This document shows, one piece after another, positions 1 to 6,910 of a DNA stretch of 17,813 bases. Numbering within the stretch: position 1 is the first letter of the stretch; every line of letters starts with the position of its first letter. The DNA is from Patescibacteria group bacterium (GTDB taxonomy: Bacteria; Patescibacteria; ABY1; JAGPKW01), in NCBI GenBank assembly GCA_021735565.1, contig JAIPGT010000008.1, positions 1 through 17,813 on the forward strand. Direction: 5' to 3'. A program made the translations under genes and the position numbers. The notes under the pieces were generated by a model. The model had not been told where the DNA came from. It did not search any database and saw nothing but the letters and a program-made list of their open reading frames with translations.

Positions 1-885
1 CAAGCAGAAGAAATGCTAAATCAAGAAGATGAAGAAATAAAAGAAATGGCAGAATTAGAAATATCAGAATTAAATGATAAATATGAAAAAACTAAAAAAA
101 TTCTAACATTATTATTAATTCCAGAAGATCCAAAAGATATTAAAAACGCTATTATGGAAATAAGAGCAGGAGTAGGTGGAGATGAGGCAGAAATTTTCGC
201 AGGAGAGCTTTTAAGAATGTATTTAATGTATGCAAGCAAAAAGAAATATAAAATAGAAATAATCTCAAAAACAGATACACCAATGGGGGGCATAAAAGAA
301 GCAGTGTTAAACATATTGGGAAATGGAGCTTATTCAGACTTTAAATATGAAATAGGAGTACATAGAGTACAAAGAGTTCCAGAAACAGAAAAGCAGGGAA
401 GAGTGCATACATCAGCAGCATCAGTAGTGGTTATGCCTGAGGCAGAAGAAACAGATTTAGAAATAGATCAAAATGACGTTAGAATAGATACATTTTGTGC
501 AGGAGGAAAAGGAGGGCAATGTGTTAATACAACATATTCAGCCGTTAGATTAACTCATATACCAACAGGAATAGTGGTATCTTGTCAAGATGAAAGATCT
601 CAAACACAAAACAAAATAAAAGCATTTACAGTATTAAGATCCAGAATCTTAGCACAACAAGAAGAAAAAAGAATGCAAGAAGAAAAAGAATTAAGACAAG
701 GACAAATAGGAAGTGGAGATAGATCAGAAAAAATTAGAACATATAATTTTCCACAAGACAGATTAACAGATCATAGAATAAAATACACAACACATGGGTT
801 GGATAAAATAATGAGTGGAGAAATAGATGAATTAATAGCAAATTTAAAATTAGAAATAGCAAATTTAAAATTAAAACAAGTTTAA
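1..885 (+). CDS. prfA: Peptide chain release factor 1 (RF1), 5'-truncated by the window edge
   Basis: RF1 recognises UAA and UAG stop codons in the ribosomal A site and triggers peptide release. The frame is open from base 1 (Q-A-E-E before the first Met), so the true start lies outside. About 294 residues are present against the usual 355-360, so roughly 60-65 N-terminal residues are missing. The codon-recognition tripeptide of the PxT type is P-E-T at 379-387, in the context [10 protein letters not shown]. The catalytic GGQ loop is at 511-519, with Cys instead of the usual His directly after it (GGQCVN). The conserved block [15 protein letters not shown] and the TDHRI motif follow. The GGQ glutamine is normally methylated by PrmC. 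Third codon positions are strongly A-ending, unlike the other plus-strand genes here. It ends TAA, sharing four bases with the convergent miaA. Family assignment is secure. Confidence 0.97.
   Translation, partial: QAEEMLNQEDEEIKEMAELEISELNDKYEKTKKILTLLLIPEDPKDIKNAIMEIRAGVGGDEAEIFAGELLRMYLMYASKKKYKIEIISKTDTPMGGIKEAVLNILGNGAYSDFKYEIGVHRVQRVPETEKQGRVHTSAASVVVMPEAEETDLEIDQNDVRIDTFCAGGKGGQCVNTTYSAVRLTHIPTGIVVSCQDERSQTQNKIKAFTVLRSRILAQQEEKRMQEEKELRQGQIGSGDRSEKIRTYNFPQDRLTDHRIKYTTHGLDKIMSGEIDELIANLKLEIANLKLKQV
835..876 (+). repeat. 21-bp tandem duplication in the 3' end of prfA
   Basis: Two adjacent 21-bp units (835-855 and 856-876) differ at one base. They encode the seven-residue units IANLKLE and IANLKLK at the extreme C-terminus of RF1. 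The heptad is amphipathic and prolongs the terminal helix. It probably arose by a simple duplication. Confidence 0.8.
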
Positions 886-1832
886 TTTCTATATTTTTTA
901 TTCCAAGTTTCTTGCCTTTTTACATAATTTTTTGTTTTTTGAATTAAATCCTCTTTCATTTTTATAAATTCTTTTTTATTTTTAACTATTTCATAAATAG
1001 GGAAATAGTTATTTTTTATTATTATTTCTTTTTTATCAAAATTAGTATTATTATATACAAAATTAATTATAAAATCAGAAATAACTTGATATTCTAAACC
1101 AAATTCTTTTAGTCTTTTCCATGTAATATCATATTTAAAATGTAGATTCCAAACTTCTTCAATCATACCATTTTTAAATCTTACATTAGCTCTTTTTTCA
1201 ATATTTTTATTTAAAATTTCTTTTGAAATTTTTATTTCTATTTTTTCTATATTAAAATAATTTAATATTTTTAAATATTTTTTTCTAACCTGATTTTTAG
1301 TGTTATGAGATTTTTCTATATATCTTATAAGCCTTCTAGGATTATTTAAATCACTATTATTTAGCGATAAAAATTTTTCTTTATCTTTATTTTTTAATAT
1401 ATTTTGTAATTCTTCTTTATTTTTTTTATTTAAACTTTTCCTTAAATGAATATCAATAACTTCTTCATCTAGAAAGTATTTTTCATTAATAATAGCTTCT
1501 ATATATAGACCAGTTCCACCACATAATATAGCATTTTTATTTTTTTTATAAATATTATCTAAAGCTTGAAAAGCTTTTTTTTGATATTTTTTTAAATTAA
1601 AATTAGTATTTGGGTGAACTATATCAATACAATGATACGGAATTTTTTTACCTTCATATATATAATCTTCTAGATCTTTTCCAGAACCTATATCCATGTA
1701 TTTATAAACTTGTCTTGAATCTGCAGAAACTATTTCTGCATTTAGTTTATAAGCCATTTTTACAGCTTTTAAGGTCTTTCCAGAAGAAGTGGGACCATAT
1801 ATCACAATTAATCTTTTTTTCTGCTTTTTCAT
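882..1832 (-). CDS. miaA: tRNA dimethylallyltransferase MiaA
   Basis: MiaA transfers a dimethylallyl group to N6 of A37 in tRNAs that read U-starting codons, which stabilises codon pairing. The 316-residue protein has all family landmarks. The P-loop GPTSSGKT is at residues 13-20. The [13 protein letters not shown] motif follows at 37-49, with the Asp/Ser/Gln used in tRNA and catalytic contacts. Next come [19 protein letters not shown] near residue 100, [11 protein letters not shown], and the C-terminal KRQETW motif that contacts tRNA. Length is normal. It lies 6 nt downstream of the Kazal-domain gene on the same strand and is probably co-transcribed from the promoter near 3490. Its stop overlaps the prfA stop from the other strand, and no terminator hairpin is visible there. 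The initiator ATG has no Shine-Dalgarno sequence. Confidence 0.96.
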   Translation of the reverse strand: MKKQKKRLIVIYGPTSSGKTLKAVKMAYKLNAEIVSADSRQVYKYMDIGSGKDLEDYIYEGKKIPYHCIDIVHPNTNFNLKKYQKKAFQALDNIYKKNKNAILCGGTGLYIEAIINEKYFLDEEVIDIHLRKSLNKKNKEELQNILKNKDKEKFLSLNNSDLNNPRRLIRYIEKSHNTKNQVRKKYLKILNYFNIEKIEIKISKEILNKNIEKRANVRFKNGMIEEVWNLHFKYDITWKRLKEFGLEYQVISDFIINFVYNNTNFDKKEIIIKNNYFPIYEIVKNKKEFIKMKEDLIQKTKNYVKRQETWNKKYRN

Positions 1833-1838
1833 TAGTTT

Positions 1839-3464
1839 TTAATTATCTTTTATACCAGAAAGACCTGTATAATATTCAGGAGAAACCCACATAGCATTTT
1901 TTGTACCAGAATCAATATTTATCCAAGTTGTGGGAGTGTTTGGTTTTTTTTCTGCAATATCTCCATAATAATAGCCATTTTCAATTTCTTCTTCTTTTAT
2001 TTCTTGTAAATTTTCATTAATTTTTATATTACATTTACCCTGATGTAATATTTGAACATTTCTTTTTTCGGCAAAACAAGAATTAGTATAGGTTACTCCA
2101 TCCTCACCACAAACTGGTTCATATTTAAAATCGCACATATCTTCTTTTAAAATATTTGCATTTTCTTGTATTCCTTCAAAAAAATTAACTAAATCATCTA
2201 TAAGACTTGATGTTTTATCTAGAGTTTCTTGATCTATTTTTATATTGTTCATTATACCTGCTATATTTTCTGGATTTATTTTTTCTATATAGCTTAATAT
2301 ATTTTCTATTTCTATATTATTTAAAAAAGATAATTTTTCTATAAATTTATCTATATTATATTGTTCAATATTTTTTATATTAAATAAAATTTCTCCATTT
2401 TTAGTGTATTCTTTTATAGATCCTATTGTTAATAATTGTTTTACACTATCTCCTTTTAATATTTTATTTAATTCATCTGATATTGATTTAGAATCTAAAC
2501 TTTTTAAATTATTTTCAAGATTTTTAACAGAAATTTCTTTTGTTTCATTTAATATTTCTTTTGTTTCTGATTCTGTATTTATAATATTTACGATTAATTT
2601 ATTAATAACTTCAATTTGTTCTACCGGTTCAGTATTTCCAATTTTTAGAAAATAATATTTTATTATTTTTTCTTTGTCTTCTGTTATATTTTCTAATTTT
2701 GCTATTAATATTTTATTATTTTCGCTAATGATTTGTTCTATTGCTCCTTTTTTATTTAAATCTTTTTCTATAAAATTAGTTAATTTTGTTAAGAAAATAT
2801 TAAAATTTATATATTTTAACTCACTTCCTTCCATTTTTTCTTGTTTTTCTAAAATTTTTGTTTTTATATCAGCATTATTATCTACTGTTAATAAAAAATT
2901 TGAGTATTTTTCTATATTTTTATTTTTTACTTCTTGTATTTTAGGGTATAAGGCCGTATTTACTTCTATTATCGTTTCTAATTTATTAAAATGCATTATT
3001 TCATGCTCAAATATTTTACCAATATTAGATATTTTTTCTTCTTGTTTTATATTTTCTAATTTTTTATATAAATTTATTTTTTGTTCTTCATAATTTTTTA
3101 TAGATTCACTTATACATTCTTTATATATACTTTCCGTATCTTTACTATTATATTTTTTACAAGCTTCTAATTCTAATAATTTTTCTGATGAATTTTCTAT
3201 ATAATTTTCAATTTTAGATTCTGTTTTGAAGATAAATATTTCTTTTATTTTTTCTATTATATTTTTTATTTTGTATAAAAAATTATCTGATGGAAGGATA
3301 TTTTGATCTTTAATTCCAAGAATTTCAGCTGTAATATTTTTTTCTAGGCTTGGATCAAAATCTTTATTTATAATAAAAGTATTTAAATTGCTAGATGCAT
3401 TTATCTTGATAGGTGATATAATAAAAAGGAATAGGATAGTTATAAAAATGGCTATTTTTTTCAT
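1839..3464 (-). CDS. Secreted protein: DUF5667-like N-terminal region and C-terminal Kazal-type inhibitor domain
   Basis: This 541-residue protein has a signal peptide at residues 1-23: basic MKK, a hydrophobic core, and a likely cut after I-N-A. Residues of about 35-160 resemble DUF5667, an extracytoplasmic family common in CPR bacteria (P-S-D-N-F-L-Y-K-I-K start, then acidic/basic helices). Residues 160-440 are rich in Lys, Glu, Ile and Asn and probably helical. Residues 444-478 fit a Kazal domain: C444-x7-C452-x10-C463, with the EPVCGEDGVTYTNSC core, and C478 after H-Q-G-K. Cysteines 1 and 5 of the canonical six are absent, so the C1-C5 disulfide is lost while C2-C4 and C3-C6 can form. By alignment with ovomucoid domains the P1 residue would be Phe446. 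A 63-residue tail follows. The domain calls come from motifs. Protease inhibition outside the cell is an inference; a purely structural role is possible. Confidence 0.75.
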   Translation of the reverse strand: MKKIAIFITILFLFIISPIKINASSNLNTFIINKDFDPSLEKNITAEILGIKDQNILPSDNFLYKIKNIIEKIKEIFIFKTESKIENYIENSSEKLLELEACKKYNSKDTESIYKECISESIKNYEEQKINLYKKLENIKQEEKISNIGKIFEHEIMHFNKLETIIEVNTALYPKIQEVKNKNIEKYSNFLLTVDNNADIKTKILEKQEKMEGSELKYINFNIFLTKLTNFIEKDLNKKGAIEQIISENNKILIAKLENITEDKEKIIKYYFLKIGNTEPVEQIEVINKLIVNIINTESETKEILNETKEISVKNLENNLKSLDSKSISDELNKILKGDSVKQLLTIGSIKEYTKNGEILFNIKNIEQYNIDKFIEKLSFLNNIEIENILSYIEKINPENIAGIMNNIKIDQETLDKTSSLIDDLVNFFEGIQENANILKEDMCDFKYEPVCGEDGVTYTNSCFAEKRNVQILHQGKCNIKINENLQEIKEEEIENGYYYGDIAEKKPNTPTTWINIDSGTKNAMWVSPEYYTGLSGIKDN

Positions 3465-3489
3465 ATATTTTTGTTTATTGAATTACTTT

Positions 3490-3498
3490 ATTATAACA
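3490..3498 (-). promoter_or_regulatory. Extended -10 promoter for the Kazal-protein/miaA pair
   Basis: Read on the minus strand the element is TGTTATAAT: a perfect -10 at 3490-3495 with the TGn extension at 3496-3498. The same nonamer occurs at 9162-9170. The -35 candidate 17 bp upstream (TTAAAG, 3513-3518) is weak, as is usual with an extended -10. Transcription would start near 3483, about 20 nt before the start codon. Confidence 0.6.
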
Positions 3499-3546
3499 TG
3501 TTAATTATTAATCTTTAATTATTTAATATAAAAATATTATTTTTAC

Positions 3547-3575
3547 TTGACATAATTTTAATAAAGTTATATATT
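3547..3575 (+). promoter_or_regulatory. Sigma70-type promoter for the small ORF and murB
   Basis: A perfect -35 (TTGACA, 3547-3552), a 17-bp spacer and TATATT (3570-3575) give a near-consensus housekeeping promoter. The predicted start near 3582 leaves about 40 nt of leader before the 41-codon ORF. It is divergent from the promoter at 3490-3498; the two -10 boxes are about 75 bp apart. Confidence 0.65.
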
Positions 3576-3620
3576 ACTAGCCCGATTATATAAAATTAAA
3601 AAATACTAAAATTAGCAAAA

Positions 3621-3746
3621 ATGGACCATGAAAAGAGATTAAATCTTATGACATTTGTTTTTATGTTTCTGTATACTGCTATAGTTTCTGGAACTACTGT
3701 ATATTTTATAAAATTTATAAAATTATTTGGGATTAATATTTTATAA
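3621..3746 (+). CDS. Putative 41-residue single-span membrane peptide
   Basis: The ORF runs ATG to TAA and encodes a charged N-terminus (MDHEKRLN), one hydrophobic stretch at residues 9-30 (T-F-V-F-M-F-L-Y-T-A-I-V and onward), and a short basic C-terminal part (K-F-I-K-L-F-G). That is the layout of a small single-pass membrane peptide. It sits about 40 nt after a near-consensus promoter and ends 23 nt before murB, so it would be the first gene of the murB transcript. No family is recognised and there is no Shine-Dalgarno sequence, but no gene in this window has one. The alternative is that the stretch is just a long murB leader. Conservation of the peptide in relatives would decide. Confidence 0.45.
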   Translation: MDHEKRLNLMTFVFMFLYTAIVSGTTVYFIKFIKLFGINIL

Positions 3747-3769
3747 ATGTTTTTATTAATATTTTTTGT

Positions 3770-4801
3770 GTGAAGATTGATTCTAACCCAACAAATTTAA
3801 AAAGTTTTAATACTTATGGTGTTTCTGTCATCTCACACTTTTTTTCTGTTGCAAAAAAAGAAGTGGACTTTGTTCAGGCTGTTACTTATTGTATTTCTAA
3901 TAATATTAAATTAATTATTCTTGGAGGAGGTTCTAATGTTCTTTTTTTAAATGATATAAAAAAGGATTTAGTTATAAAAAATGAATATCAAACAATAGAT
4001 AATATCGGATTTGGAATACTTAGAGTATCTTCTGGAACTACTCTTTCTAATATTATTTCTTATTCTTTTGAACATTTATTAGGAGGTTTTGAATGGTCAG
4101 CTGGAATCCCTGGAACATTAGGAGGCGCTATTGTTTCTAATGCTGGTTCTTTTGGTGGGGAAATGAAAGATATGATACAAAGTGTAAAGGTTATTGAAAT
4201 ATCTTTTAATGCAAAAGGTGAATACGATAATTTTGTTATTAAAAGGATGAAGAATTCTGAATGTGAATTTGAATATAGAAGTAGTATTTTCAAGAAGAAT
4301 CCAAATAAATATATAATTTTAGATGCAGATTTAAAGTTTGATTTTATTTTAAAAGAAAATTTAGCAGAAAGAAAAAATATATATATTAATAATATAAAAA
4401 GAAAAAAAGAAACTCAGCCAATTTCAGAGAGATCTGCTGGGTGTGTTTTTAAGAATATTAATATGGATATTTATAAATCTATATTTAGAAGAAAATTTAT
4501 TAAATTTTTAAAAAGTATTGATTATGAATGGAGTCTTGATGATGATAATAGAATTCCTTTAGGATTAATTTTTGATAAATTAGGCTTAAAAGGTAAAAAA
4601 ATAGATACTGTTACTATATCAGAAAAACATGCTAATTTTTTAATTTCTAATTCTGATAATGTTAATGTGAATGATTTGTATTCCATGATATATCTTTTAA
4701 AGGCCAAAATATATAATATGTTTAGAGTTAAAATAGATACTGAAATTATTTTAATAGGTGATGAAAAAAAGGCAAAGAAAAAAGTTCAAGGTTTTTTATA
4801 A
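3770..4801 (+). CDS. murB: UDP-N-acetylmuramate dehydrogenase MurB (UDP-N-acetylenolpyruvoylglucosamine reductase)
   Basis: MurB is the FAD- and NADPH-dependent cytosolic enzyme that reduces UDP-GlcNAc-enolpyruvate to UDP-MurNAc, the second committed step of peptidoglycan precursor synthesis. The 343-residue protein starts at a GTG. It shows NTYGV near the N-terminus, the FAD-binding ILGGGSN at about 50-56, the block WSAGIPGTLGGAIVSNAG, the Y-R-S-S-I-F motif with the catalytic-site Arg, QPISERSAGCVFKN at 217-229, and the terminal T-E-I catalytic Glu (E325). The usual catalytic serine of SAGS is replaced by Cys225, a residue also able to donate a proton. Start choice: the GTG gives the expected N-terminus before the NTYG motif, and no in-frame ATG precedes it. 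It is likely transcribed from 3547-3575. No terminator is visible before the infA promoter. Confidence 0.95.
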   Translation: MKIDSNPTNLKSFNTYGVSVISHFFSVAKKEVDFVQAVTYCISNNIKLIILGGGSNVLFLNDIKKDLVIKNEYQTIDNIGFGILRVSSGTTLSNIISYSFEHLLGGFEWSAGIPGTLGGAIVSNAGSFGGEMKDMIQSVKVIEISFNAKGEYDNFVIKRMKNSECEFEYRSSIFKKNPNKYIILDADLKFDFILKENLAERKNIYINNIKRKKETQPISERSAGCVFKNINMDIYKSIFRRKFIKFLKSIDYEWSLDDDNRIPLGLIFDKLGLKGKKIDTVTISEKHANFLISNSDNVNVNDLYSMIYLLKAKIYNMFRVKIDTEIILIGDEKKAKKKVQGFL

Positions 4802-4833
4802 AAATAAATATTTTTTTAATTTTTCTTCCAACC

Positions 4834-4862
4834 TTGACATCTTTCTAAGCTTTGTATATAAT
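4834..4862 (+). promoter_or_regulatory. Consensus sigma70 promoter of the infA-rpsI operon
   Basis: The sequence has a perfect TTGACA (4834-4839), a 17-bp spacer and a perfect TATAAT (4857-4862). Transcription should start near 4869, giving a leader of about 40 nt before infA. It is the strongest core promoter in the window, which suits a ribosomal protein operon. No recognisable S4-binding pseudoknot or other autoregulatory leader structure could be made out by eye. Confidence 0.85.
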
Positions 4863-4909
4863 TTATTGAAATGAGGTTTATTTTTTTGTTTAATTAGTTT
4901 AAATAATAA

Positions 4910-5125
4910 ATGAGTTTAGAAGATTTTATCGAAATAAATGGAACAATAGAAGAACTTCTTCCGGCTACCAACTTTAAAGTAAAATTAGAAGATGGTAGAG
5001 TTATTTCCGCTTATTTATCTGGAAATATGAGGAGAAATAGAATCAAACTTACTGTTGGGGATGAAGTAAAGATGCAAATTAGCCCTTATGATTTGGAAAA
5101 AGGTAGAATAGTTTACAGATATTAA
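4910..5125 (+). CDS. infA: Translation initiation factor IF-1
   Basis: IF-1 binds the ribosomal A site on the 30S subunit and assists IF-2 and IF-3 during initiation. The 71-residue protein is a single S1-type OB fold of normal length. It carries the family signatures I-E-x-N-G-T-I-E-E-L-L-P, F-K-V-K-L-E-D-G, SGNMRRNRIK, VGDEVK and the C-terminal SPYDLEKGRIVYRY. It is the first gene after the consensus promoter and lies 70 nt before rpmJ. infA beside rpmJ-rpsM-rpsK-rpsD-rpoA-rplQ is a common bacterial order, but secY, adk and map, which often precede infA, are absent here and murB is upstream instead. Confidence 0.97.
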   Translation: MSLEDFIEINGTIEELLPATNFKVKLEDGRVISAYLSGNMRRNRIKLTVGDEVKMQISPYDLEKGRIVYRY

Positions 5126-5195
5126 TTTTTCCTTATTTGCAATAAGTGTTAATATATGTTAAATATATTAGAGTTTTTTATTAATATTTATAGTT

Positions 5196-5309
5196 ATGAA
5201 AGTTAAAAGTTCAGTAAAAAAAATTTGCAATAATTGTAGAACCATTCGAAGAAATGGTAAAGTTTGGGTTATTTGTTCTAATAAAAAACATAAACAAAGA
5301 CAAAAGTAA
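5196..5309 (+). CDS. rpmJ: 50S ribosomal protein L36
   Basis: This 37-residue gene encodes [14 protein letters not shown] followed by [13 protein letters not shown] and KHKQRQK. It matches the zinc-ribbon form of L36: Cys11, Cys14, Cys27 and His32 are the metal ligands. L36 is a small, late-assembling protein of the large subunit. Length and every key residue are typical. It sits between infA and rpsM, its expected place, with 16 nt before rpsM. Confidence 0.96.
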   Translation: MKVKSSVKKICNNCRTIRRNGKVWVICSNKKHKQRQK

Positions 5310-5325
5310 TTTTTAATTATTAAAT

Positions 5326-5709
5326 ATGGTTCGTATCAGAGGTGTTATTTTACCTAATAATAAAAGAATCGAAATTGGACTTACATCTATTTATGGTATA
5401 GGTTTATCTAGATCACAAGAAATACTTAACAATGTAAATATCAGTCCAGATATTAGAGTTAAAGACTTATCAGAAGATGAAATTTCTAAAATTAGAGATT
5501 TTATGTCTAATTTTATTTTAGAAGGTGATTTAAAAAGAGAAAAGCTTGGTAATGTAAAAAGACTTAAAGAAATTAATTCTTATAGAGGTAGTAGACATTC
5601 AAAAAATTTACCTGCAAGAGGTCAGAGAACTAAAACTAACTCTAGAACAATTAGAGGAAATAGAAGATCAAGTGGTGGTTCTGGAAAGGTTAAAATAACA
5701 AAAAAGTAA
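5326..5709 (+). CDS. rpsM: 30S ribosomal protein S13
   Basis: S13 lies in the head of the small subunit, contacts the P-site tRNA through its C-terminal tail and forms inter-subunit bridges. The 127-residue protein begins MVRIRGVILPNNKRIEIGL, contains the helix-two-turn-helix region with YGIGLSRS, and has the RGSRHSKNLPARGQRTKTNSRT signature followed by a basic tail ending KVKITKK. Length is normal. Start spacing from rpmJ (16 nt) and to rpsK (16 nt) indicates one transcript. Confidence 0.97.
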   Translation: MVRIRGVILPNNKRIEIGLTSIYGIGLSRSQEILNNVNISPDIRVKDLSEDEISKIRDFMSNFILEGDLKREKLGNVKRLKEINSYRGSRHSKNLPARGQRTKTNSRTIRGNRRSSGGSGKVKITKK

Positions 5710-5725
5710 TAAATAATATTATAAA

Positions 5726-6238
5726 ATGTCTGAAGAAAAAGTAATAAATAAAGATTTAGAAAAAAAAGAAGTTTTAGAAGAAAAAGAATCTGAAAAATCT
5801 GTTTTAGATTCTACTCTTTCTGATGTTTCAAAATCAAAAGCTAAAAGTACAACTGTTCCTAAAAATAAGAAGAAAAAATCATCTTCTAAATTTATAAAAA
5901 AAGGAGCAGCTCATGTGCTTGCTACTTACAATAATACTATTATAACTTTTACTGATGTAAATGGTAATGTTATAGCTTGGTCTAGTGCTGGTAAATGTGG
6001 ATTTAAGGGTCCTAAAAAAGCTACACCTTTTGCCGCATCTATTATTGTTGAAGATGCTGCAAATAGAGCCAAAGAAAGAGGTTTAGAAGAAATTGTTGTT
6101 TATGTTAAAGGTGTTGGATTAGGAAGAGATTCTGCTGTTAGAGCTTTAAATACAAATGGTTTTACTATTACAAATATTAAGGATATAACACCTACTCCAC
6201 ATAATGGTTGTAGAAAAAGAAAACCTAGAAGGGTTTAA
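5726..6238 (+). CDS. rpsK: 30S ribosomal protein S11 with an N-terminal extension
   Basis: S11 forms part of the small-subunit platform near the E site and the mRNA exit. The family usually has about 125-130 residues; this one has 170. The core starts near residue 53 (K-F-I-K-K-G-A-A-H) and shows [15 protein letters not shown], the [11 protein letters not shown] block, ATPFAA and the C-terminal [16 protein letters not shown]. The first 52 residues are an added low-complexity segment: acidic and mixed-charge to about residue 27, then Ser/Lys-rich. No internal Met between residue 1 and the core would give a clean S11 start, and the ATG sits 16 nt after rpsM, so the extension is probably real. 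Its role is unknown. Confidence 0.95.
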   Translation: MSEEKVINKDLEKKEVLEEKESEKSVLDSTLSDVSKSKAKSTTVPKNKKKKSSSKFIKKGAAHVLATYNNTIITFTDVNGNVIAWSSAGKCGFKGPKKATPFAASIIVEDAANRAKERGLEEIVVYVKGVGLGRDSAVRALNTNGFTITNIKDITPTPHNGCRKRKPRRV

Positions 6239-6262
6239 TTTATAAATTTTAAATAATTAAAA

Positions 6263-6880
6263 ATGGCAAGATATTTAGGTCCAAAAGCTAAACTTTGTAG
6301 AAGATTCGGAGAAAATATTTTTGGAAATCCAAAATACGATAGGATTCTTAAAAAAAGAAATTATCCTGCAGGTGATCATGGTCCAAAAAGAAAATCTAGA
6401 AAATCAGATTACGGAGTTCATCTTGATGCAAAACAAAAATGCAGATATATTTATGAGTTGATGGAAAAGCAATTCAAAAGATACTTTGAAAAAGCTCAAA
6501 ACATGCCTGGTGATACTGGTGATAATTTTTTAATTCTACTTGAAAATAGGCTTGATAGTGTTGTTTTTAACTCTAATTTGTTTAATTCAAGAAGTGAAGC
6601 TAGACAATTAATAACCCATGGACATGTTTTAATAAATGATAAAAAAGTTGATATCCCTTCTTGCCAAGTTTCTGTTGGTGATATAATTTCTTTTAAACTT
6701 ACTGGTAAACAAAATAATAAAATTGAAGAAAAATTAAAGAACTTTAAATCAGAAGATTTAAAATCAAATTTATTTTTTGATCCAGAAAAAAGAACATTAA
6801 AAGTTTTAAGTCTTCCTAATGTTGATATGTTAAAAGATAAGATAGACGTTAGACTTATTGTTGAATATTATTCAAAGTAA
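6263..6880 (+). CDS. rpsD: 30S ribosomal protein S4
   Basis: S4 is a primary 16S rRNA binder that nucleates small-subunit assembly and helps control decoding accuracy. In some bacteria it also represses its own operon. The 205-residue protein has the ARYLGPKAKLCRRFGE start, the YPAGDHG region with a basic linker, RYIYELMEKQFKRYFEKA, and the S4 RNA-binding domain at about residues 93-155 (RLDSVVF, SRSEARQLITHGHVLIN). There is a single Cys near the N-terminus, so it is not the zinc-knuckle form. Length and order are typical. Gaps of 24 nt to rpsK and 30 nt to rpoA fit one operon. Confidence 0.97.
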   Translation: MARYLGPKAKLCRRFGENIFGNPKYDRILKKRNYPAGDHGPKRKSRKSDYGVHLDAKQKCRYIYELMEKQFKRYFEKAQNMPGDTGDNFLILLENRLDSVVFNSNLFNSRSEARQLITHGHVLINDKKVDIPSCQVSVGDIISFKLTGKQNNKIEEKLKNFKSEDLKSNLFFDPEKRTLKVLSLPNVDMLKDKIDVRLIVEYYSK

Positions 6881-6910
6881 TAAATTAGCCTCATAAATTA
6901 ATTATTTATT

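Noticed and set aside
2029..2135. Eukaryotic contamination as the source of the Kazal domain
   Set aside because: The domain is in frame with a bacterial signal peptide and a DUF5667-like region, in the same base composition, next to miaA.
2404..3093. Plus-strand ORFs opposite the Kazal-domain gene
   Set aside because: Phe/Ile/Ser-rich shadows of the Lys/Glu/Asn-rich minus-strand coding sequence; no starts with promoters.
5150..5180. Terminator or attenuator between infA and rpmJ
   Set aside because: The hairpin TAATATA / TATATTA has only A-T pairs and such stems are expected by chance in this composition.
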